Source: Lachnospiraceae bacterium
Lineage (GTDB): Bacteria > Bacillota > Clostridia > Lachnospirales > Lachnospiraceae
Assembly: GCA_024697505.1 (NCBI GenBank)
Contig: JAILFQ010000357.1
Span: 1 to 18,227, forward strand
Length of the DNA stretch: 18,227 nt
Direction: 5' to 3'
In this document: positions 6,970-14,875 of the stretch, piece by piece
Layout: each line of letters starts with the position of its first letter
How positions within the stretch are numbered: the first letter of the stretch is position 1
Made by a program: the position numbers and the translations under genes
The notes under the pieces: model-generated
The model's database searches: none
Told to the model about the DNA's origin: nothing
The model's input: the letters and a program-made list of their open reading frames with translations, nothing else

Positions 6970-8529
6970 ATGACCGACTATAAAGACGAAAAAGAGTTAT
7001 TTGCCGAAGGTGAAAAAATAGAAAAGGAACTTGAGGCGGAAATAATGGAAGAAAAAGAGGCCGAAAAGGCGAAAGAGACTGAAAGCACCAATAAAGACGA
7101 AATCCCGGAAAACGAAAAAGAAAGCAGAGAAACGGAAGAACCGGAAATAGAAGAACAGAATTACGAAGATGAACTCATAGAAATAATAAGGTCCAACCTG
7201 ACAGATGAAGATCTTTTGCGTGAACTGGAACAATATCACGAAAATGATATTGCCGGCGCATTGGAAAGAGTAACGCCTGATGAGCGTAAGAAGTTGTACA
7301 GGATTCTTGGACCTGAACGGGTTTCGGAAATATTTACTTACATAGAAAATGTTGAGGAATATTTAAAAGAACTCTCTTTACAAAGTGTTGCCAAGATCAT
7401 TGAAAACATGGACTCCGACGATGCCGTTGAAGTGTTGGAGGAAATGGATGATTCAACTCAGGAGAAACTGGAACAGTACCTGACTAAGGAAACCAGGGAA
7501 GATATTCATCTTATCCAGTCTTACGATGATGATGAGATCGGCAGCAGAATGACCACTAACTACATTTCCATCACTAAGGATATGTCCGTTAAGCAGGCCA
7601 TGAAAGCTTTAATAAGCCAGGCAGAAGAAAATGATAATATTTCCACCATATATGCGACCGAAGAAGACGGAACCTATTACGGGGCACTGGACCTTAAGGA
7701 CCTTATAGTTGCAAGACAGGGGACAGATCTGAAAACACTGATTTCCACTTCTTACCCATATGTAACGGATATTGAAGATACGGGGGAGTGTATTGAAAGA
7801 ATCAGGGAATACAGCGAAGACTCTTACCCTGTTCTGGATACAAACAAGAAACTTCTTGGAATTATCACTGCTACAGACATTGTAGAAGTGGTAGATGATG
7901 AGATGGGTGATGACTACGCTAAGTTGGCAGGTCTTACCGCAGAGGAGGATTTGCATGAGACTTTACCGGAAAGTATGAGAAAGCGCCTTCCATGGCTTAT
8001 TATACTTCTTTTACTGGGAATAGCTGTATCCACTGTAGTTGGCATGTTTGAAACGGTGGTAAGCAAAATAGCTCTTGTTGTTGCTTTCCAGTCTTTAATC
8101 CTGGACATGGCGGGAAATGTGGGAACCCAGTCACTTGCTGTTACCATAAGAGTCCTCGTGGACGAAGAACTTAAGACGAAGCAGAAAGTCGGACTCGTTT
8201 TTAAAGAAATGAGAGTGGGGTTATTCAACGGACTTTTGCTTGGGACGCTGTCTTTTGCAGTGGTTGGACTTTACATTATGCTTGCAAAGGGCATGTCTGC
8301 CGGCTATTCCTTTATGGTTTCCGGCTGTGTTGGCTTTTCTCTTATGGTTGCTATGATCATTTCCAGCTTTGTGGGGACAGTTGTACCAATGTTTTTCCAT
8401 AGAATTAAAGTGGACCCTGCTGTTGCCAGCGGCCCGCTTATCACCACAGTTAACGACCTTGTTGCTGTTGTAACATACTACGGTCTTGTGTGGATACTTC
8501 TTATAAATATGCTGGGACTTGTGTCTTAG
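6970..8529 (+). CDS. mgtE: MgtE magnesium transporter/channel with acidic N-terminal extension
   Basis: A 519-residue inner-membrane Mg2+ channel. Residues 1 to about 65 are an unusual Glu/Lys-rich extension. Next come the helical MgtE N domain (about 70-185), a pair of CBS domains (about 190-312) that in known MgtE sense cytosolic Mg2+ and close the pore, and five membrane helices (about 345-518). The membrane part has the family signature GNVGTQSLAVTIR and VDPAVASGPLITTVND; D482 corresponds to the pore aspartate of Thermus MgtE. Length is about 65 residues above the usual 450, explained by the extension. It is the first full gene of an apparent three-gene operon, with the GTPase/NYN gene starting 18 bp after its stop. 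The upstream leader ORF and terminator suggest control by attenuation. I do not see the hallmark blocks of the M-box riboswitch in the leader. Confidence 0.95.
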   Translation: MTDYKDEKELFAEGEKIEKELEAEIMEEKEAEKAKETESTNKDEIPENEKESRETEEPEIEEQNYEDELIEIIRSNLTDEDLLRELEQYHENDIAGALERVTPDERKKLYRILGPERVSEIFTYIENVEEYLKELSLQSVAKIIENMDSDDAVEVLEEMDDSTQEKLEQYLTKETREDIHLIQSYDDDEIGSRMTTNYISITKDMSVKQAMKALISQAEENDNISTIYATEEDGTYYGALDLKDLIVARQGTDLKTLISTSYPYVTDIEDTGECIERIREYSEDSYPVLDTNKKLLGIITATDIVEVVDDEMGDDYAKLAGLTAEEDLHETLPESMRKRLPWLIILLLLGIAVSTVVGMFETVVSKIALVVAFQSLILDMAGNVGTQSLAVTIRVLVDEELKTKQKVGLVFKEMRVGLFNGLLLGTLSFAVVGLYIMLAKGMSAGYSFMVSGCVGFSLMVAMIISSFVGTVVPMFFHRIKVDPAVASGPLITTVNDLVAVVTYYGLVWILLINMLGLVS

Positions 8530-8547
8530 CGGAAGCGGAGTTTTTGA

Positions 8548-11289
8548 ATGCAGACGGATTCAACCTTAAAAGTAAATAAAAGGCGGATGACGATTGGCAT
8601 TCTGGCTCATGCGGATGCAGGCAAGACAACTCTTGCAGAGGGCATTCTTTATACTACCGGGACTATAAGAAAGTACGGCAGGATAGATCATAGGGATACT
8701 TTTTTGGACAATTTTTCTCTTGAAAGGGAAAGAGGCATAACCATTTTTTCCAAACAGGCGCAGTTTGCCTATAATGATATGCCTTTTACCCTTCTGGATA
8801 CGCCGGGACACGTGGACTTTACTTCGGAAACGGAACGCGTGCTGTCGGTGTTGGATATGGCAGTGCTTGTAATAAGCGGGTCTGAGGGCGTGCAGTCTCA
8901 CGTGCGCACTTTATTTTCTTTGCTTACCCGCTACAAAGTACCTGCCTTTGTTTTTGTTAATAAGATGGATATTGCTGCAAAAAGCGAAAAAGAGATTATG
9001 AAAGACCTTGAAAGGGAACTTTCGGAAAACTGTCTTCGCTTCTCAGAAAAAGGTAACGAAGAGTTTTATGAGCACGCAGCTCTTTGCGGCGAGAGACTTA
9101 TGAACATTTATGAAGAAAATGATGGAATGATCCCGGATGCTGAAATAAAAGAGGCAATAAAAAGACGGGAGATAATCCCATGCTTTTTCGGCTCTGCCCT
9201 TAAACTTTCCGGGATTGAAGAGCTGCTTAACGGCCTTTCCGGGTTTGCTTCCCACAAGGAATATGAAAACGGGGAAGAAATAAAGGAAGCATCTTTTGCT
9301 GCAAGAATCTTTAAGATTACCAGAGATAAGACCGGAACAAGGCTTACTCATCTTCGTATTCTAAGGGGCAGTCTTAAAACCAAAGACAGAATTTCGGAAG
9401 ACGAAAAAGTTGAGGGTATTCGCCTTTACAACGGAGAAAAATATGAAAGTGTGGGAGAAGTCGCAGAGGGAGACGTTTGCACTGTTACGGGGCCGGTTTC
9501 TACATTTGCGGGGCAGGGCATAAATACGGTTGACGCTGCACCGCCTCAGGTTACTCCGGTGCTTATGTACAAGGTTTCCTTCCCATACGGGACAAGACTC
9601 GACGAGGCACATAAAAACCTGCAGATACTTGCGGAAGAGGATCCGGAGCTAAACATACAATTTGATGAAGAAACGGGCGAAATAACCGCAATGGTTATGG
9701 GGGAAATTCAACTGGAGGTTATAAAAACACTTGTTAAAGAGCGTTTTCAAATGGACATTAGTTTTGGAAACGGCAAGATCCTTTATAAAGAAACCCTTGT
9801 AAAGCCGACTGTAGGCGTTGGGCATTTCGAACCTCTTCGTCACTATGCGGAAGTGCATCTTCTTATGGAACCCGGGGAAACAGGAAGCGGTCTCATTTTT
9901 GAGAGTAATGTAAGTACGGACTTGCTTGAAAGGAACTGGCAAAGACTTATTCTTACTCATCTGGAAGAGAAAGTACACAGAGGTGTTCTTACCGGAAGTC
10001 CGCTTACAGATGTAAAAATAAGTCTGATAGCAGGCCGGGCCCACAAAAAGCATACAGAAGGCGGGGATTTCAGAAAAGCAACCTACAGAGCGGTAAGACA
10101 GGGGCTAATGATGGGCGAGAGCAGACTCCTTGAGCCATATTACAGATTTATCCTTGATATTCCGGCAATATCTGCCGGCAGGGCTATGAATGATATTAAA
10201 AAAATGAGCGGCAGTTTTGAAATAGAGGAAATGGGACAGGAAAATGCAGTGCTTACAGGAAGATGCCCTGTCTCCACCATGAGGGAATATATTAAAGAGG
10301 TTAATGCTTACACAGGAGGTGTGGGTAAACTGTCTCTTTCAAACGGAGGCTATGATGAATGCCACAATCCGGAAGAAGTAATTGAAGAAATGGGGTATAA
10401 CCCGGAAGCGGATACAAGAAATCCGGTGGATTCCGTCTTTTGTGCCCATGGCAGCGGCTTTGTTGTTCCCTGGGATAAGGTCAGAGATTACATGCATATA
10501 AGTGATGAAGGAAGACTTATATCATTTGACGAAGAAGATGAGAACAGCAGCGGAGGAGGACAGGATGAAAGGCAGGAAGAAAGACCATCTTCAAAGAGGC
10601 CTGCAGGTACCGGCGGAGTTGGTCTTACAACTCTTGAAGATAAAGAGCTTGCGGCAATTTTTAATAAAACCTACAAATCCTCAAAGACAGAAAACGCTTA
10701 CGAGCCAATGTCCGTTGTAAAACATGAGGAAGAAAGAAAACACGTAGATGTTAACATAAAGGAAAAAACGGAAGAATATCTCCTTGTGGACGGCTATAAC
10801 ATCATTTTTTCCTGGGAGGATTTAAACGAGCTTTCCAAACAAAATCTTGCAGCCGCAAGAGGGAAGCTTGCGGATGAACTTGCGAATTACTGCGGATTTA
10901 AAAGATGCAAGCTTATCCTTGTTTTTGATGCCTACAAGGTTGAGGGGGCAAGGGAAAGTGTCAGCGAATACAGCGGCATATACATAGTTTATACCAAAGA
11001 GGCGGAAACTGCGGACCGCTACATAGAAAGAACGGTACATTCCATTGCGAAAGACCACAAAGTAACCGTTGCCACCTCGGATGCTACGGAACAGGTTATT
11101 ATTTGGGCTAAAGGGGCTTTAAGAATGTCTGCCAGAGAGCTAAAGGACGAAGTGGAATATACCAAAAAAGAAATAAGAGAAATTATTGAAACCGGGGACA
11201 ATATCGGAAGAGTAAAACTTCTTTCCGGACTTCCCAAAGAAACGGCGGAATTTATAGAAGAAATAAGACTTGGAAAGAGGGTGCTATAG
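8548..11289 (+). CDS. Tet(M)/EF-G-like translational GTPase fused to a C-terminal YacP/Rae1-type NYN domain
   Basis: A 913-residue two-part protein. Residues 1 to about 660 match ribosomal-protection/EF-G-type GTPases: G1 AHADAGKT (20-27), G2 RGITI (62-66), G3 DTPGH (84-88), G4 NKMD (138-141), G5 near GSAL, then elongation-factor domains II-V. An acidic, Gly/Ser-rich linker follows (about 665-740). Residues about 743-905 form an NYN domain of the YacP/Rae1 family: VDGYNI with D748, VFDAY with D794, ETADRYIER with D823, and ATSDATEQ with D845, so the acidic active site looks intact. Tet(M) proper is about 640 residues and lacks this tail. The domain IV loop reads AHKKHTEGGDF rather than the SPVSTPADF of Tet(M)/Tet(O), so tetracycline resistance is doubtful. 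It probably acts at the ribosomal A site and may cut mRNA or rRNA there. GGAG lies 7 nt before the ATG; it is co-transcribed with mgtE and GH31. Confidence 0.9.
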   Translation: MQTDSTLKVNKRRMTIGILAHADAGKTTLAEGILYTTGTIRKYGRIDHRDTFLDNFSLERERGITIFSKQAQFAYNDMPFTLLDTPGHVDFTSETERVLSVLDMAVLVISGSEGVQSHVRTLFSLLTRYKVPAFVFVNKMDIAAKSEKEIMKDLERELSENCLRFSEKGNEEFYEHAALCGERLMNIYEENDGMIPDAEIKEAIKRREIIPCFFGSALKLSGIEELLNGLSGFASHKEYENGEEIKEASFAARIFKITRDKTGTRLTHLRILRGSLKTKDRISEDEKVEGIRLYNGEKYESVGEVAEGDVCTVTGPVSTFAGQGINTVDAAPPQVTPVLMYKVSFPYGTRLDEAHKNLQILAEEDPELNIQFDEETGEITAMVMGEIQLEVIKTLVKERFQMDISFGNGKILYKETLVKPTVGVGHFEPLRHYAEVHLLMEPGETGSGLIFESNVSTDLLERNWQRLILTHLEEKVHRGVLTGSPLTDVKISLIAGRAHKKHTEGGDFRKATYRAVRQGLMMGESRLLEPYYRFILDIPAISAGRAMNDIKKMSGSFEIEEMGQENAVLTGRCPVSTMREYIKEVNAYTGGVGKLSLSNGGYDECHNPEEVIEEMGYNPEADTRNPVDSVFCAHGSGFVVPWDKVRDYMHISDEGRLISFDEEDENSSGGGQDERQEERPSSKRPAGTGGVGLTTLEDKELAAIFNKTYKSSKTENAYEPMSVVKHEEERKHVDVNIKEKTEEYLLVDGYNIIFSWEDLNELSKQNLAAARGKLADELANYCGFKRCKLILVFDAYKVEGARESVSEYSGIYIVYTKEAETADRYIERTVHSIAKDHKVTVATSDATEQVIIWAKGALRMSARELKDEVEYTKKEIREIIETGDNIGRVKLLSGLPKETAEFIEEIRLGKRVL

Positions 11290-13580
11290 TGAAATACGAA
11301 CTTATGGGACAAAGATGTATAAGGTTTACCGATGGAAAGAAGGAAAAGTATCTGGAGGCGATCAACAAGGGACTTGTCAGGATTTATGAGAAGAAAAACA
11401 GTGAAGACCTTGTGAAGCTTACTTACACTTTTGATGATGCTTCTTTTGAATTTATTGACGATAAATCAACAAATAAAAAAGCGGTTTTTGATTTCGGTAA
11501 ATATACATTTGAAGTGGGTGAGGATCTCCTTATTAAAGTAAGAGAAGATAAGGTGCCTTACTTCGAGGAGTGCTTATGCAAGGAAACCGGCAGGAAATCC
11601 GATGCGGACGCTTTCGATATAGCTGTTCTTGAGGGGGCTGCCGCTAAGGAAAAGGGAATAGAAAAAGGCCTTAAAATGGGCTTTTGCATTTTTGACGGCA
11701 AGGACAGGTTTTATGGATTGGGAGATAAGGCGGCTCAGCTTAACAGAAGAGGATATGATTATATTTCCTGGAATTCCGACGATCCCACTCAGCACAACGA
11801 AACCTACAAATCTCTTTATAAATCGGTAAACTATGTGATGGTAAACCATCATTCCTATAAATATTACGGGGTATTTTATCCTTCAAGCTATAAGTGTACC
11901 TTTAACCTTGGAAAGGAATCTGATGACTTTTGGTCTATAGAGACGGAAAAAGGACAGGCGGATTATTTCCTTATTCTTGGAGAAAATCCTCAGCAGATTA
12001 CAAAAACCTATGCGGGGCTGGTGGGAAAAACTCTTTTTCCTCCTTTTAAGATGCTTGGTTATCAGCAGTCCAGGTGGTCTTTTACGGAGGAAGAGGCAAG
12101 AAACCTTGTAAAAAACAGCAAAAAGTATGGTCTGCCTTTAGACTATATTGTTTTTGACATAGACTATATGGACAATTATAAGGTTTATACGGTAAGTGAA
12201 AAATGGATCAAAGATATGAAGGCGCTTTCTGATGAATTTGCAGCAGAGGGCGTCGGGATCATTACCATTATAGATCCGGCAGTTAAACTGGAAAAAGGCT
12301 ATCCCCTTTACGACCTTTTGGTTAAAGAAAAGGGTTTTGCAACTTTCGAGGGGGAGGAATATGTAAACAGGGTTTGGCCGGGAGACGCAAAGTATCCGAA
12401 CTACTTTGACAAAAAAACAGCAGATATTATAGCCAAGGTGTCTAAAGACTATATGAAAGAAAACGGTGTTGCCTGCATATGGACAGATATGAATGAACCG
12501 GCTTCCTTTAACGGGCCGCTTCCGGATAAAGTGGAATTTAAGACGGAAGAAAAGACTTATTACCACGACGAGGTTCATAATTTATATGCAGAATATATGG
12601 TAAGAGCAATTTCCAAAGCCTTTACCGAAGATAATAAAAGACCTGCCCTTGTAACAAGAGCAGGGTTTGCAACCACTGCGCAGTTTACAACTTCCTGGAA
12701 CGGAGACAATATGTCTCTTTGGACTCACCTTGCGGCTTCCCTTCCACAGGTCGCCACCATGAATATATGCAACTTTGCCATGAACGGAGTGGATATTGGC
12801 GGATTTAACTGTGACACAACAAAGGAACTTTTAATAAGATGGCTTGAGGCAAACCTTTTCTCGCCGTTTTTCAGAAACCACTCGAGTATCGGAACTCTCC
12901 ATCAGGAGCCATTCTCTTTTGATGAGGAAACCAGAGAAATATATAAAAAGATGCTGGATATCAGGTATTCTTTTACCCCTTATCTTTACGACCTTTTACA
13001 TAGGGCGCACGAATGTGGTGAACCTGTGATCAGACCGCTGTTTTACGAGTATCCGTTGGATGAAAAGTGCAAGGAATGTAATGATGAGATTTTTGTTGGA
13101 GGAGATATTCTTTTTGCCCCTATCGTTAATCAGGGAGCGACTTCCCGAATGGTTTATCTTCCTGAAGGTAATTGGGTGGACTTTTTTACCGGAAAGATTT
13201 ATGAGGGAGGAAAAGAATATATCTTTAGCGCAGATTTTTCGGAAACCATCATTTTAATAAAAACCGGTGCTGTTATTCCAATGTTCAAAAATGTTAAGCA
13301 TCTTAACAAAAAGGATATAGATACTCTTTACTTATATTTTGCTCCTTTTGCCGATGGAGAAAAAAAGGACCTTGTTTACGAACTTTATGAGGATGATGGA
13401 GAGACTCTGGATTATGAAAAGGGAATCTACAGCATCTTCAGAATAAGCAGAAATGAAGAAGGAACGGAAATAGAGCAGGTTAAAGCGGATTATCCGTCTG
13501 ATTACAAGAAGGTCGTTATTATAGAAAACGGAGAAGAAACGGAAGCGGATTTTTACGGAAGCATTAACAGAGACTTATAA
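11289..13580 (+). CDS. GH31 family alpha-glucosidase, cytoplasmic
   Basis: A 763-residue glycoside hydrolase of family 31, expected to release glucose from the non-reducing end of alpha-glucans or oligosaccharides by a retaining mechanism. Catalytic motifs are clear: WTDMNEP with nucleophile D400, and WNGDNMSLW with acid/base D473. Other family landmarks are DIDYMDNYKVYT, WPGDAKYPNYF, and FFRNHSS in the substrate pocket. There is no signal peptide, so it should act on imported oligosaccharides. Translation starts at GTG 11289, overlapping the GTPase stop by one base (TAGTG), with GAGGG 8 nt upstream; this overlap implies translational coupling. The next ATG (11304) lacks a good site. It is the last gene before the shared terminator. 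Substrate linkage cannot be told from motifs. Why it is grouped with mgtE and a ribosomal GTPase is unclear. Confidence 0.95.
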   Translation: MKYELMGQRCIRFTDGKKEKYLEAINKGLVRIYEKKNSEDLVKLTYTFDDASFEFIDDKSTNKKAVFDFGKYTFEVGEDLLIKVREDKVPYFEECLCKETGRKSDADAFDIAVLEGAAAKEKGIEKGLKMGFCIFDGKDRFYGLGDKAAQLNRRGYDYISWNSDDPTQHNETYKSLYKSVNYVMVNHHSYKYYGVFYPSSYKCTFNLGKESDDFWSIETEKGQADYFLILGENPQQITKTYAGLVGKTLFPPFKMLGYQQSRWSFTEEEARNLVKNSKKYGLPLDYIVFDIDYMDNYKVYTVSEKWIKDMKALSDEFAAEGVGIITIIDPAVKLEKGYPLYDLLVKEKGFATFEGEEYVNRVWPGDAKYPNYFDKKTADIIAKVSKDYMKENGVACIWTDMNEPASFNGPLPDKVEFKTEEKTYYHDEVHNLYAEYMVRAISKAFTEDNKRPALVTRAGFATTAQFTTSWNGDNMSLWTHLAASLPQVATMNICNFAMNGVDIGGFNCDTTKELLIRWLEANLFSPFFRNHSSIGTLHQEPFSFDEETREIYKKMLDIRYSFTPYLYDLLHRAHECGEPVIRPLFYEYPLDEKCKECNDEIFVGGDILFAPIVNQGATSRMVYLPEGNWVDFFTGKIYEGGKEYIFSADFSETIILIKTGAVIPMFKNVKHLNKKDIDTLYLYFAPFADGEKKDLVYELYEDDGETLDYEKGIYSIFRISRNEEGTEIEQVKADYPSDYKKVVIIENGEETEADFYGSINRDL

Positions 13581-13615
13581 ATAAACGGCCGCAAATAAAT
13601 GATGTAACAAATATA

Positions 13616-13646
13616 AAGCGCAGGATCTTCAGTCCTGCGCTTGTTT
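13616..13646. terminator. Shared terminator between convergent GH31 and lipid kinase genes
   Basis: AAGCGCAGGA (13616-13625) and TCCTGCGCTT (13633-13642) form a perfect 10-bp stem around a 7-nt loop, followed by GTTTTA on the plus strand. On the minus strand the A-rich run at 13603-13615 gives a weaker T-rich tail. It lies 35 bp from the GH31 stop and 21 bp from the end of the minus-strand gene, so it can serve both. Confidence 0.8.
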
Positions 13647-13663
13647 TATAATATGAAAAGTAT

Positions 13664-14587
13664 TTAATAAACAAAAGTTATTTTCCGGTCCAGGATAATA
13701 TGCACATTTTTAAAAGTGCCGATGACCTCGCCGTCACAGTGTACCATCTTTGGTTCTGAACAGGTGATCTCTATTTCTTTACCCGTAAGATAGGCTACTC
13801 CGCTGCGTCCTATATGCTTTTTGGAATAGATCTTAGGAATGGTAAAAAGGCCTTTTAAGTGGGTCATATTATAAAAGAGGGTAAAACCAAGTTCTCCGTC
13901 CGTATCCCTTGCGTCCGGCGCCATGTGTACACCGCCGCCTTCGCAAGGCTGGTTCATCGCCGCAACAAAGAAACTGTTCGGGAAAATAGCGGTTTTATTA
14001 TTAACCGTAAGTGTTATGGTGGAGAGTTTGTTTGTAAAGATGTTCCTGACTCCTATAAATATATATGCAAGTTTCCCAAGACCTATCTTATTTAAAATGT
14101 TTTTTACGCTTGAGTGGTCAACGCTGTAGCATATTTCCGCATCATATCCAAGCCCTGAGCTGACAATAAAACGTCTGGAAACAGGTGCTTCACCATCATT
14201 TGAAACGGTGGTTAAGCCAACGTCTATGCTGCTGACTCTTTTTCTGTTTAAAATATTATCTATTCGTTCCTCCATGGCTTTTGGCAGGTCCTTGTTCGCC
14301 ACAAAGTCGTTGCCGGAGCCGGTAGGAAGCACGGAAAGCTCTACCCTTGAGAAGTCTTTAATGCCATTTATACAATGGTTTAAAGTGCCATCGCCCCCCA
14401 TAACGATGATTTTTGCTGTTTCTTCCTTTTTAAGGATTTCTTCAACCTCTTCGTCTATACCCTTATCCTTTTGAGTTGTGTGAATTTCAAACTCTGCCTG
14501 CTTACTTTTTAAGTAGCCCGTAGCCTCGTTTAGCAGTGTGGCTCCCTTACCGGACTGCGAAGCAGGATTTACGAAAATATAGTACAT
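13664..14587 (-). CDS. Diacylglycerol-kinase-family lipid kinase (DgkB/YegS-like)
   Basis: A 307-residue cytoplasmic/peripheral lipid kinase transferring phosphate from ATP to a lipid such as diacylglycerol. It opens with YYIFVNPASQSGKG, carries the catalytic GGDGT at 64-68, the PTGSGND loop at 88-94, and the C-terminal family stretch MAPDARDTDGELGF. Length is typical of the family. The start at 14587 is chosen because GGGGG lies 8 nt upstream and NPASQSGKG is the usual N-terminal strand; a further in-frame ATG at 14659 would add 24 residues that overlap the likely promoter's transcript start. It is transcribed alone, divergently from the chemoreceptors. The lipid substrate (diacylglycerol, another lipid, or a long-chain base) cannot be told from sequence. 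Confidence 0.9.
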   Translation of the reverse strand: MYYIFVNPASQSGKGATLLNEATGYLKSKQAEFEIHTTQKDKGIDEEVEEILKKEETAKIIVMGGDGTLNHCINGIKDFSRVELSVLPTGSGNDFVANKDLPKAMEERIDNILNRKRVSSIDVGLTTVSNDGEAPVSRRFIVSSGLGYDAEICYSVDHSSVKNILNKIGLGKLAYIFIGVRNIFTNKLSTITLTVNNKTAIFPNSFFVAAMNQPCEGGGVHMAPDARDTDGELGFTLFYNMTHLKGLFTIPKIYSKKHIGRSGVAYLTGKEIEITCSEPKMVHCDGEVIGTFKNVHIILDRKITFVY

Positions 14588-14649
14588 ATTTGTTACCCCC
14601 GGAATGCTGAATATAAATGTCATTATGGATAAATCATTTCCCATAAAAA

Positions 14650-14678
14650 ACGATAGCATTCGGGCATTTTATTGTCAA
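14650..14678 (-). promoter_or_regulatory. Sigma-A promoter of lipid kinase gene
   Basis: On the minus strand TTGACA (14678-14673) is a perfect -35 box, followed after 17 bp by TATCGT (14655-14650). The predicted start site near 14643 gives a 5' leader of about 56 nt, and lies inside the extended reading frame, supporting the shorter CDS. Confidence 0.7.
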
Positions 14679-14722
14679 GGAATGAAGTGTAAACAATGTG
14701 TGAACGCAGGACTGATTTTCTA

Positions 14723-14751
14723 TTGCTCCCAAAACATAAAAGGGGTATAAT
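14723..14751 (+). promoter_or_regulatory. Sigma-A promoter of first chemoreceptor gene
   Basis: TTGCTC (14723-14728), a 17-bp spacer and a perfect TATAAT (14746-14751). The start site would be near 14758, giving an untranslated leader of about 118 nt. Two GTTAAC hexamers (14773-14778 and 14785-14790) lie just downstream. Confidence 0.7.
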
Positions 14752-14875
14752 GTAAAGTAGGTTATTCAAAGTGTTAACTGAATTGTTAACCATGAACACC
14801 GGGAAGAAAAAATGGTTGGACAAAAGACAACGGGGAGCGGCAGAACAAAAGAAATCGATTAAAGGGAGATACGAA

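Noticed and set aside
8548..10500. Tetracycline resistance gene tet(M/O/W)
   Set aside because: Overall fold matches, but the domain IV drug-displacing loop differs, a nuclease-type domain is fused, and the gene sits in a housekeeping-like operon without mobile-element signs.
14588..14659. 24-residue extension of the lipid kinase from the upstream ATG
   Set aside because: It begins upstream of the predicted transcription start, and the family N-terminus and GGGGG site both fit the start at 14587.
14771..14875. 35-residue extension of the first chemoreceptor from GTG 14771
   Set aside because: The codons encode a very basic stretch with no SD at the GTG; GGGAG is correctly placed for ATG 14876, and the MEKK opening matches the paralogue.
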